A stretch of DNA of 64,000 bases from Massiliimalia massiliensis (GCF_900155615.1 NZ_FUHT01000002.1:62001-126000), one strand, 5' to 3'. Counted from the stretch's first letter, positions 11,728 through 20,580 are shown. Notes: generated from the sequence alone by a model not told the origin. Made by a program: numbers and translations.

Positions 11728-12504
11728 CTAAATACAGGTAAACGCGCCGTCTACCACAAAGTCAGAACCGGTGGTAAAGGTGCTGCAGTCCCCTGCGAGA
11801 TAAACGACAATCGCCTGAAGCTCCTCCGGTTTACCCATCCGTCCCATTGGCGCCATCGCATTCCACTTTTCAATCAGCGGCTTCAGCCCTTCATTGCTCA
11901 GAATCAGATCCGTTCCGATATAGCCCGGACTGATGCAGTTGACACGTACATTTTTATCAATCCATTCCACTGCCAGGGATTTAGTCAGCTGGATCACACC
12001 CGCTTTGGAGGCATTATAAGCACACTGTGGCTGCGGGACATTGACAATATGCGCGGACATGGACGCGGTGTTGATAATTGAGCCTCCGCCCTGTTTTATC
12101 ATAACCTTCCCCGCAGCCTGGGCTGTCAGGAACACTCCGTTCAGATTGACGTTGATGACCTTCAGCCACTGTTCATAGGTCATCTCTTCTGCGGCGACAT
12201 TCAGCGCTATCCCGGCATTGCAGAAGGCAATATCAATCCTGCCGAATGAACCCAATACCGTGTCGATCATTGCGTCAACCTCGCTTTGGCTGGTCACGTC
12301 GGTTTTTACTGCAATGGTCTTTACCCCGGTTGCTGCGGCGATCTCTTTTGCAGTTTCTTCCGCAACCGGCAGATCCATATCCACGATTGCAATGTCAGCA
12401 CCGGCCTCCGCCAAAGCGGTCGCTACGCATTTCCCAATGCCTCTCGCGCCGCCGGTCACAAACGCCTTTTTTCCGTCTAGTCTCATTTTTTCCAAAATTC
12501 CCAT
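11728..12504 (-). CDS. Short-chain dehydrogenase/reductase, polyol/sugar type
   Basis: 258 residues with the Rossmann motif TGGARGIG, cofactor Asp in IVDMDL, CNAG, and the catalytic Ser...YNASK. The C-terminal part resembles SDRs acting on mannitol, sorbitol, arabinitol or sorbose, but the substrate cannot be read from sequence. The ATG at 12502-12504 has AAAGGAG at 9 bases; the longer frame upstream has no homology. It is the first gene of an operon with rbsK, suggesting oxidation or reduction of a polyol feeding a kinase step. The Asp after beta-2 suggests NAD(H) preference. Confidence 0.8.
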   Translation of the reverse strand: MGILEKMRLDGKKAFVTGGARGIGKCVATALAEAGADIAIVDMDLPVAEETAKEIAAATGVKTIAVKTDVTSQSEVDAMIDTVLGSFGRIDIAFCNAGIALNVAAEEMTYEQWLKVINVNLNGVFLTAQAAGKVMIKQGGGSIINTASMSAHIVNVPQPQCAYNASKAGVIQLTKSLAVEWIDKNVRVNCISPGYIGTDLILSNEGLKPLIEKWNAMAPMGRMGKPEELQAIVVYLAGDCSTFTTGSDFVVDGAFTCI

Positions 12505-12617
12505 TTTTGCCGTCTCCTTTATTACCAATTTAAAATGTTTCCACATTCTGAGCAAAAGCTAAAAATCCGGAGTCTCAAATCCACCAGGCAAAGCCTGCCG
12601 ATTGCTTCCCTGCACCC

Positions 12618-12646
12618 ATCATAATCTTCCAAAAATACGATGTCAA
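12618..12646 (-). promoter_or_regulatory. Sigma-A promoter of the SDR-rbsK operon
   Basis: On the minus strand TTGACA (12641-12646), a 17-base spacer and TATGAT (12618-12623) precede the SDR gene, with a leader of about 105 nt. Confidence 0.82.
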
Positions 12647-12713
12647 TCTATTTTCTCTTTTTTTGTGATTCCCCTGCATTTTTCTTTGATATTTTGGACA
12701 GGATATCCAAATT

Positions 12714-14717
12714 TTATTTTCTCGTATCCAGCAGGGCTTTCATAAGGTCCTGTTCGTCTCCGGGATAACGAAGCGCCATATTCTCCTCCGAAAGCTTCGG
12801 TGTCAGCACGCCCTGCCGGTAAGCATTGAGCAGCAGGGTCAGGTCATAAATCTGATTGCTTATTTTCTGTCCATAATCCGTATCGCTGACCATCACGCGC
12901 GCGAGCTCTGTTTCAAAAACGTCCGAGCTCGATTGGATATCCCGGTTTTCCAGAAGCGCTGTCTTGGTATCCTCAAACGCCTGGTGAGACATAATCCGCA
13001 TCCCGTGGGAATTGTAAATCAAGGTGTACCCTGCAATCCCGGTTCTTGTATGGTATGCCTTGCAGAAGCCGCCGTCGATCACGATCAGCCGTCCGTTGGC
13101 CTTGACCGGGCTTTCTCCCTCAATCGCCCTCACCGGCACATGGCCGTTCACAATATGTGCAAACGGAGAGGTCAGCCCGAAATTTTCCAGAATTTTCACA
13201 CAGACGGCTTCCGACTGATAGAAGGTGTAATAAGGATTTTTCTTCTCTTCCCAGGCAGCTTCGTCGCCCAGGTACATCCGCTCAAAGGTCGTCATTTTAG
13301 AACGGCCGAACAGCGGAGAGTCCTTTCCGCACCATAAATACCACATAAAGTCACAGCAATCCTGTTTTTCCTCCTCGCTGATCCCAGTCAGGTATGCGCG
13401 GCGCGCCTTGTGGTCGCAGTAATCCATATATTCTTTTCCGCGCAGCATCTTTCCGTCAAGGCTCACCACTGCCAGCTCCCCGTTTTCATCCAGTGGGATA
13501 CACCCGTGGAACAGGAGGTTGTGGTTGTAAATCCGATACATACTGCCGCAGTCGTACAAAAACCGGACATGCCGTTGGAGACGTTCGCTTCCCCGAAACG
13601 CCCGTACCAAACCATGGAGCACATGCTCTTCCTCGTCAGTCAGCGCATATGGGTCTGCCCAGTGAACAGTCGGGAAGCCGGTATCCAGCAAAGGGTATTT
13701 TTCCCCCTCGATCTCAACCGTACCCCCGGCGGGATCAATCTGGCTGAGCAGCAGCCGGTCATCCATCCGGTATTCCGGATGCCGCCGGATTGTCTGTCCC
13801 TCGAGTTTAAACAGGATAACGGAAACAGCTTTTAACAGCGCTTGATGGGGTGTCTCACAGTCGGGATAGGTGGCCGCCGCAAAGTCGGAAAGCGGGCGGA
13901 TACTTACCCCATATCCATTTTCCAGTGTCGCAAGATTATGATAAGCAACGCTGTTGCGTACCACTGTCGCAATACAGGGCAGGCTCCCTGCAGCCGCTCC
14001 CATCCAAAGGATGTCATGATTTCCCCATTCGATGTCCACAGAATGATACTGTGACAGCATATCCACGATGCTGTCGGCCCGCGGCCCGCGGTCAAAAATA
14101 TCACCGACAATATGCAGGCGGTCAACTGCCAGACGTTTTACCAACGAGGTCAGGGCAATGATAAATTCATCCGCATTTTGGATGCTGATGATGGTTTCAA
14201 TAATTTTCTGATGGTAAATAAACTGATTGTCGTCCTCGTCCGGCTGGGCATGGAGCAGCTCGTCAATAATGTAGCTGTATTCCTTTGGCAGCGCCTCCCG
14301 CACCTTTTGACGGGAATATTTGGAGGAAACCAGCTTGCAAAGGTCAATCAGCCGATGTAAAGTCTCTTCATACCAAACTTCAGTATTTCCGCCGCTTATC
14401 CGAACCATCTCCAGCTTCTGTTCCGGATAATAAATCAGCGTGCAGAAATCGGAAAGCTCCTGTTCTTCCATTTCTTTTCCAAACAGCAGGGTAACCTTCT
14501 CGCGGATTACGCCGGAGGCATTATTCAAGATATGGTAGAAGGCGGCATATTCACCATGCAGGTCGCTCATAAAATGCTCTGTACCCTTCGGCAGATTTAA
14601 GACGGCGCGGAGATTAATCAGTTCCGTACAAACCTGCTGTTCTGTACGATAGCTCTCGGACAGCAGCTTGAGATATTTTAGTTCGTCTTGTGTAAAGGTT
14701 CTCTTCTCATAATTCAT
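12714..14717 (-). CDS. fbp: Fructose-1,6-bisphosphatase class III
   Basis: 667 residues, the usual length of the Firmicutes class III enzyme, which hydrolyses fructose-1,6-bisphosphate in gluconeogenesis. It has a calcineurin-like metallophosphatase core: SDLHGEY, GDIFDRGP, EWGNHDILWMG and, far downstream, NGHVPV. The ATG at 14715-14717 has a GGGGGAAGGG purine stretch immediately upstream. It is divergent from bioY and has its own promoter. With pckG at the left end of the window it fits a gluconeogenic lifestyle. No strong terminator follows; the next gene has its own promoter. Confidence 0.94.
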   Translation of the reverse strand: MNYEKRTFTQDELKYLKLLSESYRTEQQVCTELINLRAVLNLPKGTEHFMSDLHGEYAAFYHILNNASGVIREKVTLLFGKEMEEQELSDFCTLIYYPEQKLEMVRISGGNTEVWYEETLHRLIDLCKLVSSKYSRQKVREALPKEYSYIIDELLHAQPDEDDNQFIYHQKIIETIISIQNADEFIIALTSLVKRLAVDRLHIVGDIFDRGPRADSIVDMLSQYHSVDIEWGNHDILWMGAAAGSLPCIATVVRNSVAYHNLATLENGYGVSIRPLSDFAAATYPDCETPHQALLKAVSVILFKLEGQTIRRHPEYRMDDRLLLSQIDPAGGTVEIEGEKYPLLDTGFPTVHWADPYALTDEEEHVLHGLVRAFRGSERLQRHVRFLYDCGSMYRIYNHNLLFHGCIPLDENGELAVVSLDGKMLRGKEYMDYCDHKARRAYLTGISEEEKQDCCDFMWYLWCGKDSPLFGRSKMTTFERMYLGDEAAWEEKKNPYYTFYQSEAVCVKILENFGLTSPFAHIVNGHVPVRAIEGESPVKANGRLIVIDGGFCKAYHTRTGIAGYTLIYNSHGMRIMSHQAFEDTKTALLENRDIQSSSDVFETELARVMVSDTDYGQKISNQIYDLTLLLNAYRQGVLTPKLSEENMALRYPGDEQDLMKALLDTRK

Positions 14718-14754
14718 AACCCTTCCCCCAATTCTTCTCTACTTCTTCTCCTTT

Positions 14755-14783
14755 ATTGTACCGAAAAAGGAGAAAATTTACAA
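14755..14783 (-). promoter_or_regulatory. Probable sigma-A promoter of fbp
   Basis: On the minus strand TTGTAA (14778-14783), a 17-base spacer and TACAAT (14755-14760) lie about 40 bases upstream of the fbp ATG. Confidence 0.65.
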
Positions 14784-14805
14784 TCTTTATCAGAGGAAAA
14801 AAATT

Positions 14806-14839
14806 ATTGTAAACTTTTTTAAAAATTTTAGTTGACAAT
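14806..14839. promoter_or_regulatory. BirA (biotin repressor) operator of bioY
   Basis: The half-sites ATTGTAAACT (14806-14815) and AGTTGACAAT (14830-14839) are inverted repeats matching at 9 of 10 positions. With the 16-base spacing between TTGTAAAC and GTTGACAA they fit the known biotin-operator layout. The right half overlaps the -35 box of the bioY promoter, so holo-BirA would block polymerase when biotin is plentiful. Confidence 0.85.
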
Positions 14840-14860
14840 TATCCTTCCTTTGATTATAAT
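14832..14860 (+). promoter_or_regulatory. Sigma-A promoter of bioY
   Basis: Consensus TTGACA (14832-14837), a 17-base spacer and consensus TATAAT (14855-14860). The -35 box is embedded in the BirA-type operator. Confidence 0.9.
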
Positions 14861-14903
14861 TGGGACTGTGAAAAAAATATCTACATAGAAAGATGGGAAG
14901 AAA

Positions 14904-15455
14904 ATGAACTCATCCGTTTCAAAAGTCAGGATACAAACCCTAACCAAAATTGCCATCTGCATTACCTTACTGATTGTCGCCTCTTATATCGTAATTCCGC
15001 TCCCCTTTTCCCCGGTAGTCATCACCGCGCAGACATTAATTGTCAATGTGATCGCGTTGGTGCTGACTCCAAAGCAGGCCTTTGCGGCCATGGGAGTGTA
15101 TCTGTTCGCAGGACTCATTGGACTTCCGGTGTTTTCCGGCGGCGTTTCCGGGCCAGCCAAGCTCTTCGGGCCAACCGGCGGTTTTCTAATCGGATTTTGG
15201 GTTGCAGTGGTGGTAATCAGCCTATTGAAAGGAAAACGTCCCAGCTTTTGGCGCTATCTGCTTGTGACAGTGTGCGTCGGCCTTCCGATTATTGACTTCT
15301 TCGGCGTGCTGTTCATGTGCATCCTGCAGCAAGCCACCATCCCGGCAGCGCTCATGGCTGCCGTAGTGCCGTTCCTGCCAGGCGATATCCTAAAGGCTGT
15401 TGTTGCCTGCCTGCTTGCAGTGGCGCTCAACCGGGTTCTTCCCGCTAACGATTAA
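14904..15455 (+). CDS. bioY: Biotin ECF transporter S component BioY
   Basis: 183-residue membrane protein with about six hydrophobic segments and the BioY signatures PLPFSPVVITAQTL, GPTGGFLIGF and a C-terminal PGDILKAVVA. It captures biotin and pairs with the shared ECF module EcfA-EcfA'-EcfT, which is not in this window. The ATG follows GGGAAG. It is monocistronic between the BirA-regulated promoter and a strong terminator. No biotin biosynthesis genes are nearby, consistent with biotin scavenging. Confidence 0.95.
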   Translation: MNSSVSKVRIQTLTKIAICITLLIVASYIVIPLPFSPVVITAQTLIVNVIALVLTPKQAFAAMGVYLFAGLIGLPVFSGGVSGPAKLFGPTGGFLIGFWVAVVVISLLKGKRPSFWRYLLVTVCVGLPIIDFFGVLFMCILQQATIPAALMAAVVPFLPGDILKAVVACLLAVALNRVLPAND

Positions 15456-15494
15456 AAAAATCACCCATTTTATAAAAAATGGGTGATTTTTTTC
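15454..15494 (+). terminator. Terminator of bioY
   Basis: An A-rich/T-rich perfect stem of about 17 bp containing ATCACCCATTTT and its complement, followed by a T-run, begins at the bioY stop codon. Confidence 0.92.
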
Positions 15495-15522
15495 TGATTT
15501 CCCTCAATTATAAGGCTATAAT
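15494..15522 (+). promoter_or_regulatory. Probable promoter of the alpha-galactosidase
   Basis: A consensus TATAAT (15517-15522) lies 40 bases ahead of the ATG, with a weak -35 CTGATT (15494-15499) at 17 bases. Confidence 0.55.
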
Positions 15523-15561
15523 AAGAATACAATTTTATCCAAAGCATTGAGGAGGAATCTT

Positions 15562-17793
15562 ATGCCGATTATTTATCACGAAACAACCCAAACCTTCCAT
15601 CTTTATAATAATAAAATCAGCTATCTATTTAAAATACTGAAAAACGGACAGCTTGGGCAACTCTATTTCGGGAAACGAATTCACGATAAAGAAAATTTCG
15701 ATTATCTGCTGGAGCTGTTCCCGCGCGCCATGTCCGCCTGCGCCTATGAGGGCGATAAAACCTTTTCACTGGAGCATATCAAGCAGGAATATCCCGCTTA
15801 CGGTACAGGGGACATGCGCTATCCCGCCTATGAGATTTTGCAGACAAATGGCAGCCATATCACCTCCTTTGCTTATGTATCTCATGAAATTCGGCCCGGA
15901 AAGCCGGCTCTGCCGGGTCTCCCCGCTACTTATGCCGAGCGGGAAGAGGAGGCGGAAACCCTGGCGGTTCACCTGTGGGATGAGGTAATTCATACCGACC
16001 TGATCCTCTTTTATACCATCTTTGAACAACACCCGGCTATCGCACGCAGCGCCTCCTTTACCTGCCGGCAGGAGGAACCCATTGTCATTCACCGCGCCAT
16101 GAGTCTCAGTCTCGATTTCCCGGACTACGATTTTGAAATGATAGAGTTGACCGGCGCATGGGCAAGAGAGCGTTCTGTCAAATGCCGCCCGCTGGAGCAC
16201 GGCGTGCAGGGCATTTACAGTATGCGGGGCTGCAGCGGAAACGGTTTCAATCCCTTTCTTGCGCTTAAACGGCCTAATACGGATGAAGCCTCCGGAGAGG
16301 TTTACGGGTTCAGTCTGGTCTACAGCGGCAATTTTCTGGCACAGGCGGACGTTGAACCCTTCGGTACGGCCCGCGTAACCATGGGAATCCATCCTGACCG
16401 TTTTTCCTGGAAGCTCTGCAACGGGGAGAGCTTCCAGACGCCCGAGGCCGTAACAGTGTATTCCGACCAGGGACTGAACGGTATGAGTCAAGCCTACCAT
16501 ACCCTGTACCGCAGCCGGCTGGCGCGCGGCTTTTGGCGCGACCGGACGCGTCCTATTCTGATCAACAACTGGGAAGCTACCTATTTTGATTTTAACGAAG
16601 ATAGGATTATACAGATCGCCAAAGCCGCACAGCAGCTAGGCGTCGAGCTTTTTGTCCTCGATGATGGCTGGTATGGCAAACGCAGCAGCGATACCACCTC
16701 TTTGGGGGATTGGTATCCCAACCCGGAAAAGCTGCCGAACGGCCTCTCCGGGCTTGCAGGCAAAATCCAGGCGCTGGGAATGAAATTTGGACTTTGGATT
16801 GAGCCGGAGATGGTCAGCTACGACAGCGACCTCTACCGTGCCCACCCCGACTGGATGCTCGCTGCTCCAGGCCGCCGCAGCTCCCACGGGAGAAACCAAT
16901 ATGTCCTGGATTTCTCCAAAAAAGAGGTTGTGGATTATCTTTTCCACCTGCTGGACCGAATTTTCTCTGAGGCGCCAGTCTCCTATATCAAATGGGACAT
17001 GAACCGTTGCATGACCGAGGTGTTCTCGCAGGGTGCCGGCCCCGATTATCAGGGCACTGTGCCGCATCGCTATATTTTGGGCGTCTACGACCTTTACCAG
17101 CGCCTGACTGACAAATATCCGGAAATCCTTTTTGAATCCTGTGCGAGCGGCGGCGCGCGGTTTGATCCGGGGATGCTTTATTATGCGCCGCAATGCTGGG
17201 CGTCAGACGATACCGACGCGGTTGAGCGGATCAAAATCCAGTATGGCACATCCATGGTTTATCCTTTAAGCAGCATAGGCGCCCACGTCTCGGCCGTGCC
17301 AAACCACCAGCTCCTGCGAAACACGCCTCTTCAGACCCGTGCAAACGTCGCCTACTTCGGCACCTTTGGATATGAGCTCGATCTCAATCAGTTAAGCGAA
17401 CGGGAAACCGAAATGGTGAAAGAACAGGTTTCCTTTATGAAACAGCACCGGGAGCTGATCCAATACGGAGATTTTTACCGTCTGATCAGCCCCTTCGAGG
17501 GAGACGGTAACCGAACGTCGTGGATGGTGGTTTCCAAGGACAGAAAAACCGCTCTGGTCGCCTATTACCGGATACTGAGGCAGATGAACGGCGGATACAG
17601 CAGGATCAGACTGCAGGGACTTGATCCACAGAGCTGCTATACGGTCTCCCCTAGCAATATCAGCCAGTACGGAGACGAGCTGATGAATCTCGGACTATTG
17701 ACCTCTGACATCAACTCGGGAGAATTTTATTCCCATGATTTGGAAAAGGATGGAGACTATGCGTCCCGTCTTTATCTATTAACAGCAGAATAG
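15562..17793 (+). CDS. Alpha-galactosidase GH36
   Basis: 743 residues, typical of clan GH-D family 36 enzymes that release galactose from melibiose and raffinose-family oligosaccharides. An N-terminal beta-supersandwich is followed by a TIM barrel with NNWEATYFDF, LDDGWYGKR and GLWIEPEMVS. The nucleophile is Asp479 in YIKWDMNR; the probable acid/base is Asp549 in CWASDDTD. The ATG at 15562 has GGAGG at 6 bases; a TTG five codons earlier is rejected because it overlaps the SD. There is no signal peptide, so it is cytoplasmic. It forms its own transcription unit. With lacZ it indicates use of plant or milk galactosides. Confidence 0.95.
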   Translation: MPIIYHETTQTFHLYNNKISYLFKILKNGQLGQLYFGKRIHDKENFDYLLELFPRAMSACAYEGDKTFSLEHIKQEYPAYGTGDMRYPAYEILQTNGSHITSFAYVSHEIRPGKPALPGLPATYAEREEEAETLAVHLWDEVIHTDLILFYTIFEQHPAIARSASFTCRQEEPIVIHRAMSLSLDFPDYDFEMIELTGAWARERSVKCRPLEHGVQGIYSMRGCSGNGFNPFLALKRPNTDEASGEVYGFSLVYSGNFLAQADVEPFGTARVTMGIHPDRFSWKLCNGESFQTPEAVTVYSDQGLNGMSQAYHTLYRSRLARGFWRDRTRPILINNWEATYFDFNEDRIIQIAKAAQQLGVELFVLDDGWYGKRSSDTTSLGDWYPNPEKLPNGLSGLAGKIQALGMKFGLWIEPEMVSYDSDLYRAHPDWMLAAPGRRSSHGRNQYVLDFSKKEVVDYLFHLLDRIFSEAPVSYIKWDMNRCMTEVFSQGAGPDYQGTVPHRYILGVYDLYQRLTDKYPEILFESCASGGARFDPGMLYYAPQCWASDDTDAVERIKIQYGTSMVYPLSSIGAHVSAVPNHQLLRNTPLQTRANVAYFGTFGYELDLNQLSERETEMVKEQVSFMKQHRELIQYGDFYRLISPFEGDGNRTSWMVVSKDRKTALVAYYRILRQMNGGYSRIRLQGLDPQSCYTVSPSNISQYGDELMNLGLLTSDINSGEFYSHDLEKDGDYASRLYLLTAE

Positions 17794-17800
17794 AATAAAA

Positions 17801-17841
17801 GGTAACAGCGGGCAAATTGGGCGCCCGTTGTTACTTTTTTG
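17801..17841 (+). terminator. Terminator of the alpha-galactosidase gene
   Basis: The stem GGTAACAGCGGGC pairs with GCCCGTTGTTAC with small mismatches and is followed by six T residues. Confidence 0.85.
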
Positions 17842-17892
17842 TTACACTCTCCCAGCTAATATTGTCAGAAAGATTACAACTTGCCGATTTCC

Positions 17893-17922
17893 TTGACATC
17901 GGGACAGGGAGTAGCATACAAT
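17893..17922 (+). promoter_or_regulatory. Promoter of the lipoprotein gene
   Basis: TTGACA (17893-17898), an 18-base spacer and TACAAT (17917-17922). The ~130-nt leader contains a GGCATAAA/TTTATGCC hairpin near 17965-17985. The 9-mer TGACATCGG occurs at 17894 and again at 18020, a possible repeated binding site. Confidence 0.7.
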
Positions 17923-18057
17923 AGGAACGTACTTCATAGCAAAGTTTTTTGTTGAAACTGATGTTGGCATAAAATTTTTATGCCGCATTTTAGCCAGCCT
18001 AAAAGTGAACGGGAAGCACTGACATCGGCCGGCCCGATTCCATAAAGGGAGATTAGA

Positions 18058-18633
18058 ATGAAATATAGCAAAATCATGGCTGCTGTTCTGGCAGTACTAT
18101 TGGCCATCGGCTGTTTTTCCGGCTGTGGATTATTGGGAACAGGACAATCTACCAGTTCAAAAAACACGGCTGTCCAGACAACTGTTCAGCTTACAAGCTC
18201 CGATGGAAAATATTCTCTGGAAATTCCAGATAAATGGAAGGACATGCAGGCAGCCCTTTCATCCGATTCCGTTCTTGCATGCGGAAACAATGCGAAAGAG
18301 CAGTACCTCATGATAATCCCGGATTCAAAATCAGAGCTTAGTATGAATTTCTCTGAATACACCTCTGTGATCCTCCACCAGATCGGCACCAATATGGAGA
18401 ATGCTGTCATCGATCAGACCGCAGACTTCGAGATACCAGGCCATGCGGCAACCCGGACGACGGTCTCCGGCACGGCGGATGGGCTTAAGGTGCGTTATTG
18501 GGTTTACACGGTAGACTGTCCGGAAGATTATCTTCAAATTGTTGCCTGGACGTTGCAGGACAAGGCTGAAGAAACAGAGCAGACCTACGACCAGGTAGCG
18601 CAAAGCCTGAAAGAAGCTGCCGGTACGCAGTAA
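18058..18633 (+). CDS. Predicted lipoprotein of unknown function
   Basis: 191 residues. An N-terminal signal of about 22 residues ends in a lipobox (FSGC, Cys23), so the mature protein should be lipid-anchored on the outer face of the membrane. After a Ser/Thr/Gln-rich linker comes a single alpha/beta domain beginning SSDGKYSLEIPDKWKDM. This opening is common in PsbP-like or DUF-type lipoproteins of Firmicutes, but I cannot assign a function. The ATG has GGGAG at about 6 bases. It is monocistronic with its own promoter and terminator. Confidence 0.75.
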   Translation: MKYSKIMAAVLAVLLAIGCFSGCGLLGTGQSTSSKNTAVQTTVQLTSSDGKYSLEIPDKWKDMQAALSSDSVLACGNNAKEQYLMIIPDSKSELSMNFSEYTSVILHQIGTNMENAVIDQTADFEIPGHAATRTTVSGTADGLKVRYWVYTVDCPEDYLQIVAWTLQDKAEETEQTYDQVAQSLKEAAGTQ

Positions 18634-18652
18634 GTCAGCGAATCATTCCCCC

Positions 18653-18692
18653 AATAAAACAGGGGCCGGATCATCCGGCGCCTGTTTTATTT
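18653..18692 (+). terminator. Terminator of the lipoprotein gene
   Basis: A stem of about 17 bp with one G-G mismatch (18653-18670 with 18674-18692), followed by TTT. Confidence 0.85.
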
Positions 18693-18794
18693 CGCTAAAT
18701 TGTTAAAGAATTGTCAATATAAACAAATTCCGACTTATTATTTGTGAAAAACGAAGAAATATGAAAAAATTATAAAAATCACATTGATAAAATA

Positions 18795-18823
18795 TTGACA
18801 AAGCATTAGGAAAGTTGTATTTT
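18795..18823 (+). promoter_or_regulatory. Promoter of the Mch-like operon
   Basis: Consensus TTGACA (18795-18800), a 17-base spacer and TATTTT (18818-18823). The predicted start is near 18830, so the palindrome at 18836-18854 sits just downstream of it. The A/T-rich stretch 18693-18794 shows nothing else. Confidence 0.75.
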
Positions 18824-18835
18824 GTTATTGGAACT

Positions 18836-18854
18836 TAGTTTATCACTTAAACTA
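18836..18854. promoter_or_regulatory. Operator 1, TAGTTTA-N5-TAAACTA
   Basis: A perfect 7+7 inverted repeat with a 5-base centre, at about +5 to +25 of the operon promoter. The TAGTTT...AAACTA ends resemble XylR/ROK-family operators. A second copy with one mismatch lies at 20544-20562, and a ROK regulator is encoded at the far end of the operon. The leader after it (18870-18927) can fold through AGCCG/CGGCT and CCATTG/CAATGG pairings. Confidence 0.7.
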
Positions 18855-18935
18855 TCTCCGCCGTAATATTCCATTGCACAGCCGGCAAACTAAAAATGAG
18901 TTCGGCTGGAATCTTAAATACAATGGGAGGTCCTT

Positions 18936-20489
18936 ATGAATTTTAAATATAAGTGTTGGGGAAAAGGAGACATTGACGCTTCGTTTGGTGTTTTCTTTGA
19001 CGGCTTCTCCAAAATTTTAACAGCTACCGGTATTATGATCGCCGTGTTCGGCATGCCTGCATCGATTGTCATCGGACAGATCGTCCCCGCAATCGGCGTG
19101 GCCAGCTTCTTGGGAAACCTCTGGTATTTCTATGAGGCAAAGCGGCTTGCAAAAAAAGAACAGCGCCAGGACGTTACCTCCCAGCCCTTTGGGATCGGTG
19201 CCTCGCAGCTTACCGGCTGGCTCTATTTGATTATGGGGCCTGTCTACTGGAAAACAGGAGATGCCATGCTCGCGTTCCGCGTTGGGCTATGCGCGGCCTT
19301 TATCGGCGGAATTGTAGAGGTGCTGGGCGCGTTTGCCGGACGCTGGATTGTCAAGAACGTCCCGCACAGCGCATTGCTCGGCAACATGGCCGGCAGCGCG
19401 ATTGTCTGGCTCTCGATCGTCGGGATGGCCTCTGTCTTTGACAAGCCGATCTATGCAGTCCTGCCTCTCTTTATTATCCTGATCGACTATTTGGGCAAGG
19501 CAGACAAGCGCTTTAAAAAAATCCCTTCCGGCGTCATTGCAATCGTCCTGGGCGCCGCCATTGCCTGGGCAACCGGCTCCTTAACACCGGAAAGCTTTAC
19601 CTCCTCTTTTGAAAATGTAGGTTTCTATGTTCCGCATTTCTTCTTTGGCGATATCCTGAGCGGGATGAAAGAAATTGTTCCTTACCTGCCGATTATTATC
19701 CCGTTGCAGATTAACAATTTCCTGACCACCCTGCAGGGGCTGGAAAGCGCAAAGGAAGCAGGAGACAATTACCCGGAACGTCAATCGATGCTGATGGACG
19801 GCGTCTTTACTCTGATTGGTTCCTTTTTGGGCAACCCCTTCCCTACTACCGTTTATTTCGGCCATCCCGGCTGGAAGGAAATCGGCGCGCGCTCGGGCTA
19901 CTCCATCGCGGTCGCCGTTACCTATCTGTTGGTCTGCATCAGCGGCCTGACCGGAATTATCATGGCGGTTGTCCCATATGAGGCTGTGCTGGTGCTGCTG
20001 ATTTTTGTGGGCTTCTCCGTTTCCGGCACCACGCTGCAGAATACCAAGCCAAAATATATTCCCGTTATCCTAATTTCAATGATCCCGATTATTTTCCAAT
20101 ATATCCAGACGCTGATCGATTCGGCTGTTCAGGCCGCCGGAACGACTACCTCGGAGATTACGGCGTCTCAATTCGCGGAATTTTCCGTCCCCATGAACGG
20201 GATTCAAATACTCAGCTACGGCGCATTTTTATCGAGCCTTTTGATTGCCGCCGTCCTGGCATGCGTCATCGACAAGCACTATCTCCGTGCGGCTGCATTC
20301 TCCCTTGCATTAGCCGGTTCTTCCTTTATCGGGCTGATCCACAGTGAATCCATTGCATGGCTTCCGAAAAACGGTGTCATCCTCGGCATTATCTATTGTG
20401 TCGTCGCGCTGATTCTTTTCTCAAAGTACTGGATGTTCCAGCGCAAAGGAACACCGCCGATGGGTTCTCAAAGCCAACAAACTGTTTGA
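18936..20489 (+). CDS. NCS2-type nucleobase/heterocycle permease, paralogue A
   Basis: 517 residues, about 12-14 predicted membrane segments. It belongs to the xanthine/uracil (NCS2)-like superfamily, judged by QGLESAKEAGD, the re-entrant GNPFPTTVYFGHPGW segment and GARSGYS. It opens with DIDASFGVFFDGFSK, almost the same motif as the second permease at 21712, so the two are paralogues. The ATG has GGGAGG at 5 bases. It is the first gene of the operon behind operator 1, with a terminator-like hairpin after it. Substrates of the superfamily are purines, pyrimidines and related heterocycles; the actual substrate is unknown. Confidence 0.75.
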   Translation: MNFKYKCWGKGDIDASFGVFFDGFSKILTATGIMIAVFGMPASIVIGQIVPAIGVASFLGNLWYFYEAKRLAKKEQRQDVTSQPFGIGASQLTGWLYLIMGPVYWKTGDAMLAFRVGLCAAFIGGIVEVLGAFAGRWIVKNVPHSALLGNMAGSAIVWLSIVGMASVFDKPIYAVLPLFIILIDYLGKADKRFKKIPSGVIAIVLGAAIAWATGSLTPESFTSSFENVGFYVPHFFFGDILSGMKEIVPYLPIIIPLQINNFLTTLQGLESAKEAGDNYPERQSMLMDGVFTLIGSFLGNPFPTTVYFGHPGWKEIGARSGYSIAVAVTYLLVCISGLTGIIMAVVPYEAVLVLLIFVGFSVSGTTLQNTKPKYIPVILISMIPIIFQYIQTLIDSAVQAAGTTTSEITASQFAEFSVPMNGIQILSYGAFLSSLLIAAVLACVIDKHYLRAAAFSLALAGSSFIGLIHSESIAWLPKNGVILGIIYCVVALILFSKYWMFQRKGTPPMGSQSQQTV

Positions 20490-20505
20490 TAACACAGTCT
20501 ATTTT

Positions 20506-20531
20506 CCCTTTGCTTCATTGCAAGGGGTTTT
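20506..20531 (+). terminator. Weak terminator after permease A
   Basis: A CCCTT-(T)-GC stem pairs with GCAAGGG and is followed by GTTTT. It probably causes partial termination ahead of the internal promoter/operator for the Mch-like gene. Confidence 0.55.
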
Positions 20532-20543
20532 AATAGAAAAACA

Positions 20544-20562
20544 TAGTTTAATAGTTAAATTA
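20544..20562. promoter_or_regulatory. Operator 2 and internal promoter ahead of the Mch-like gene
   Basis: TAGTTTA-N5-TAAATTA, identical in layout to operator 1 with one base different, is embedded in a longer 13+13 inverted repeat (20540-20568) with one mismatch. A candidate promoter, TTGCAA (20518-20523), 18 bases, CATAGT (20542-20547), places the operator on the -10 box. Confidence 0.6.
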
Positions 20563-20580
20563 TGTTTCATCAAAAATAAC

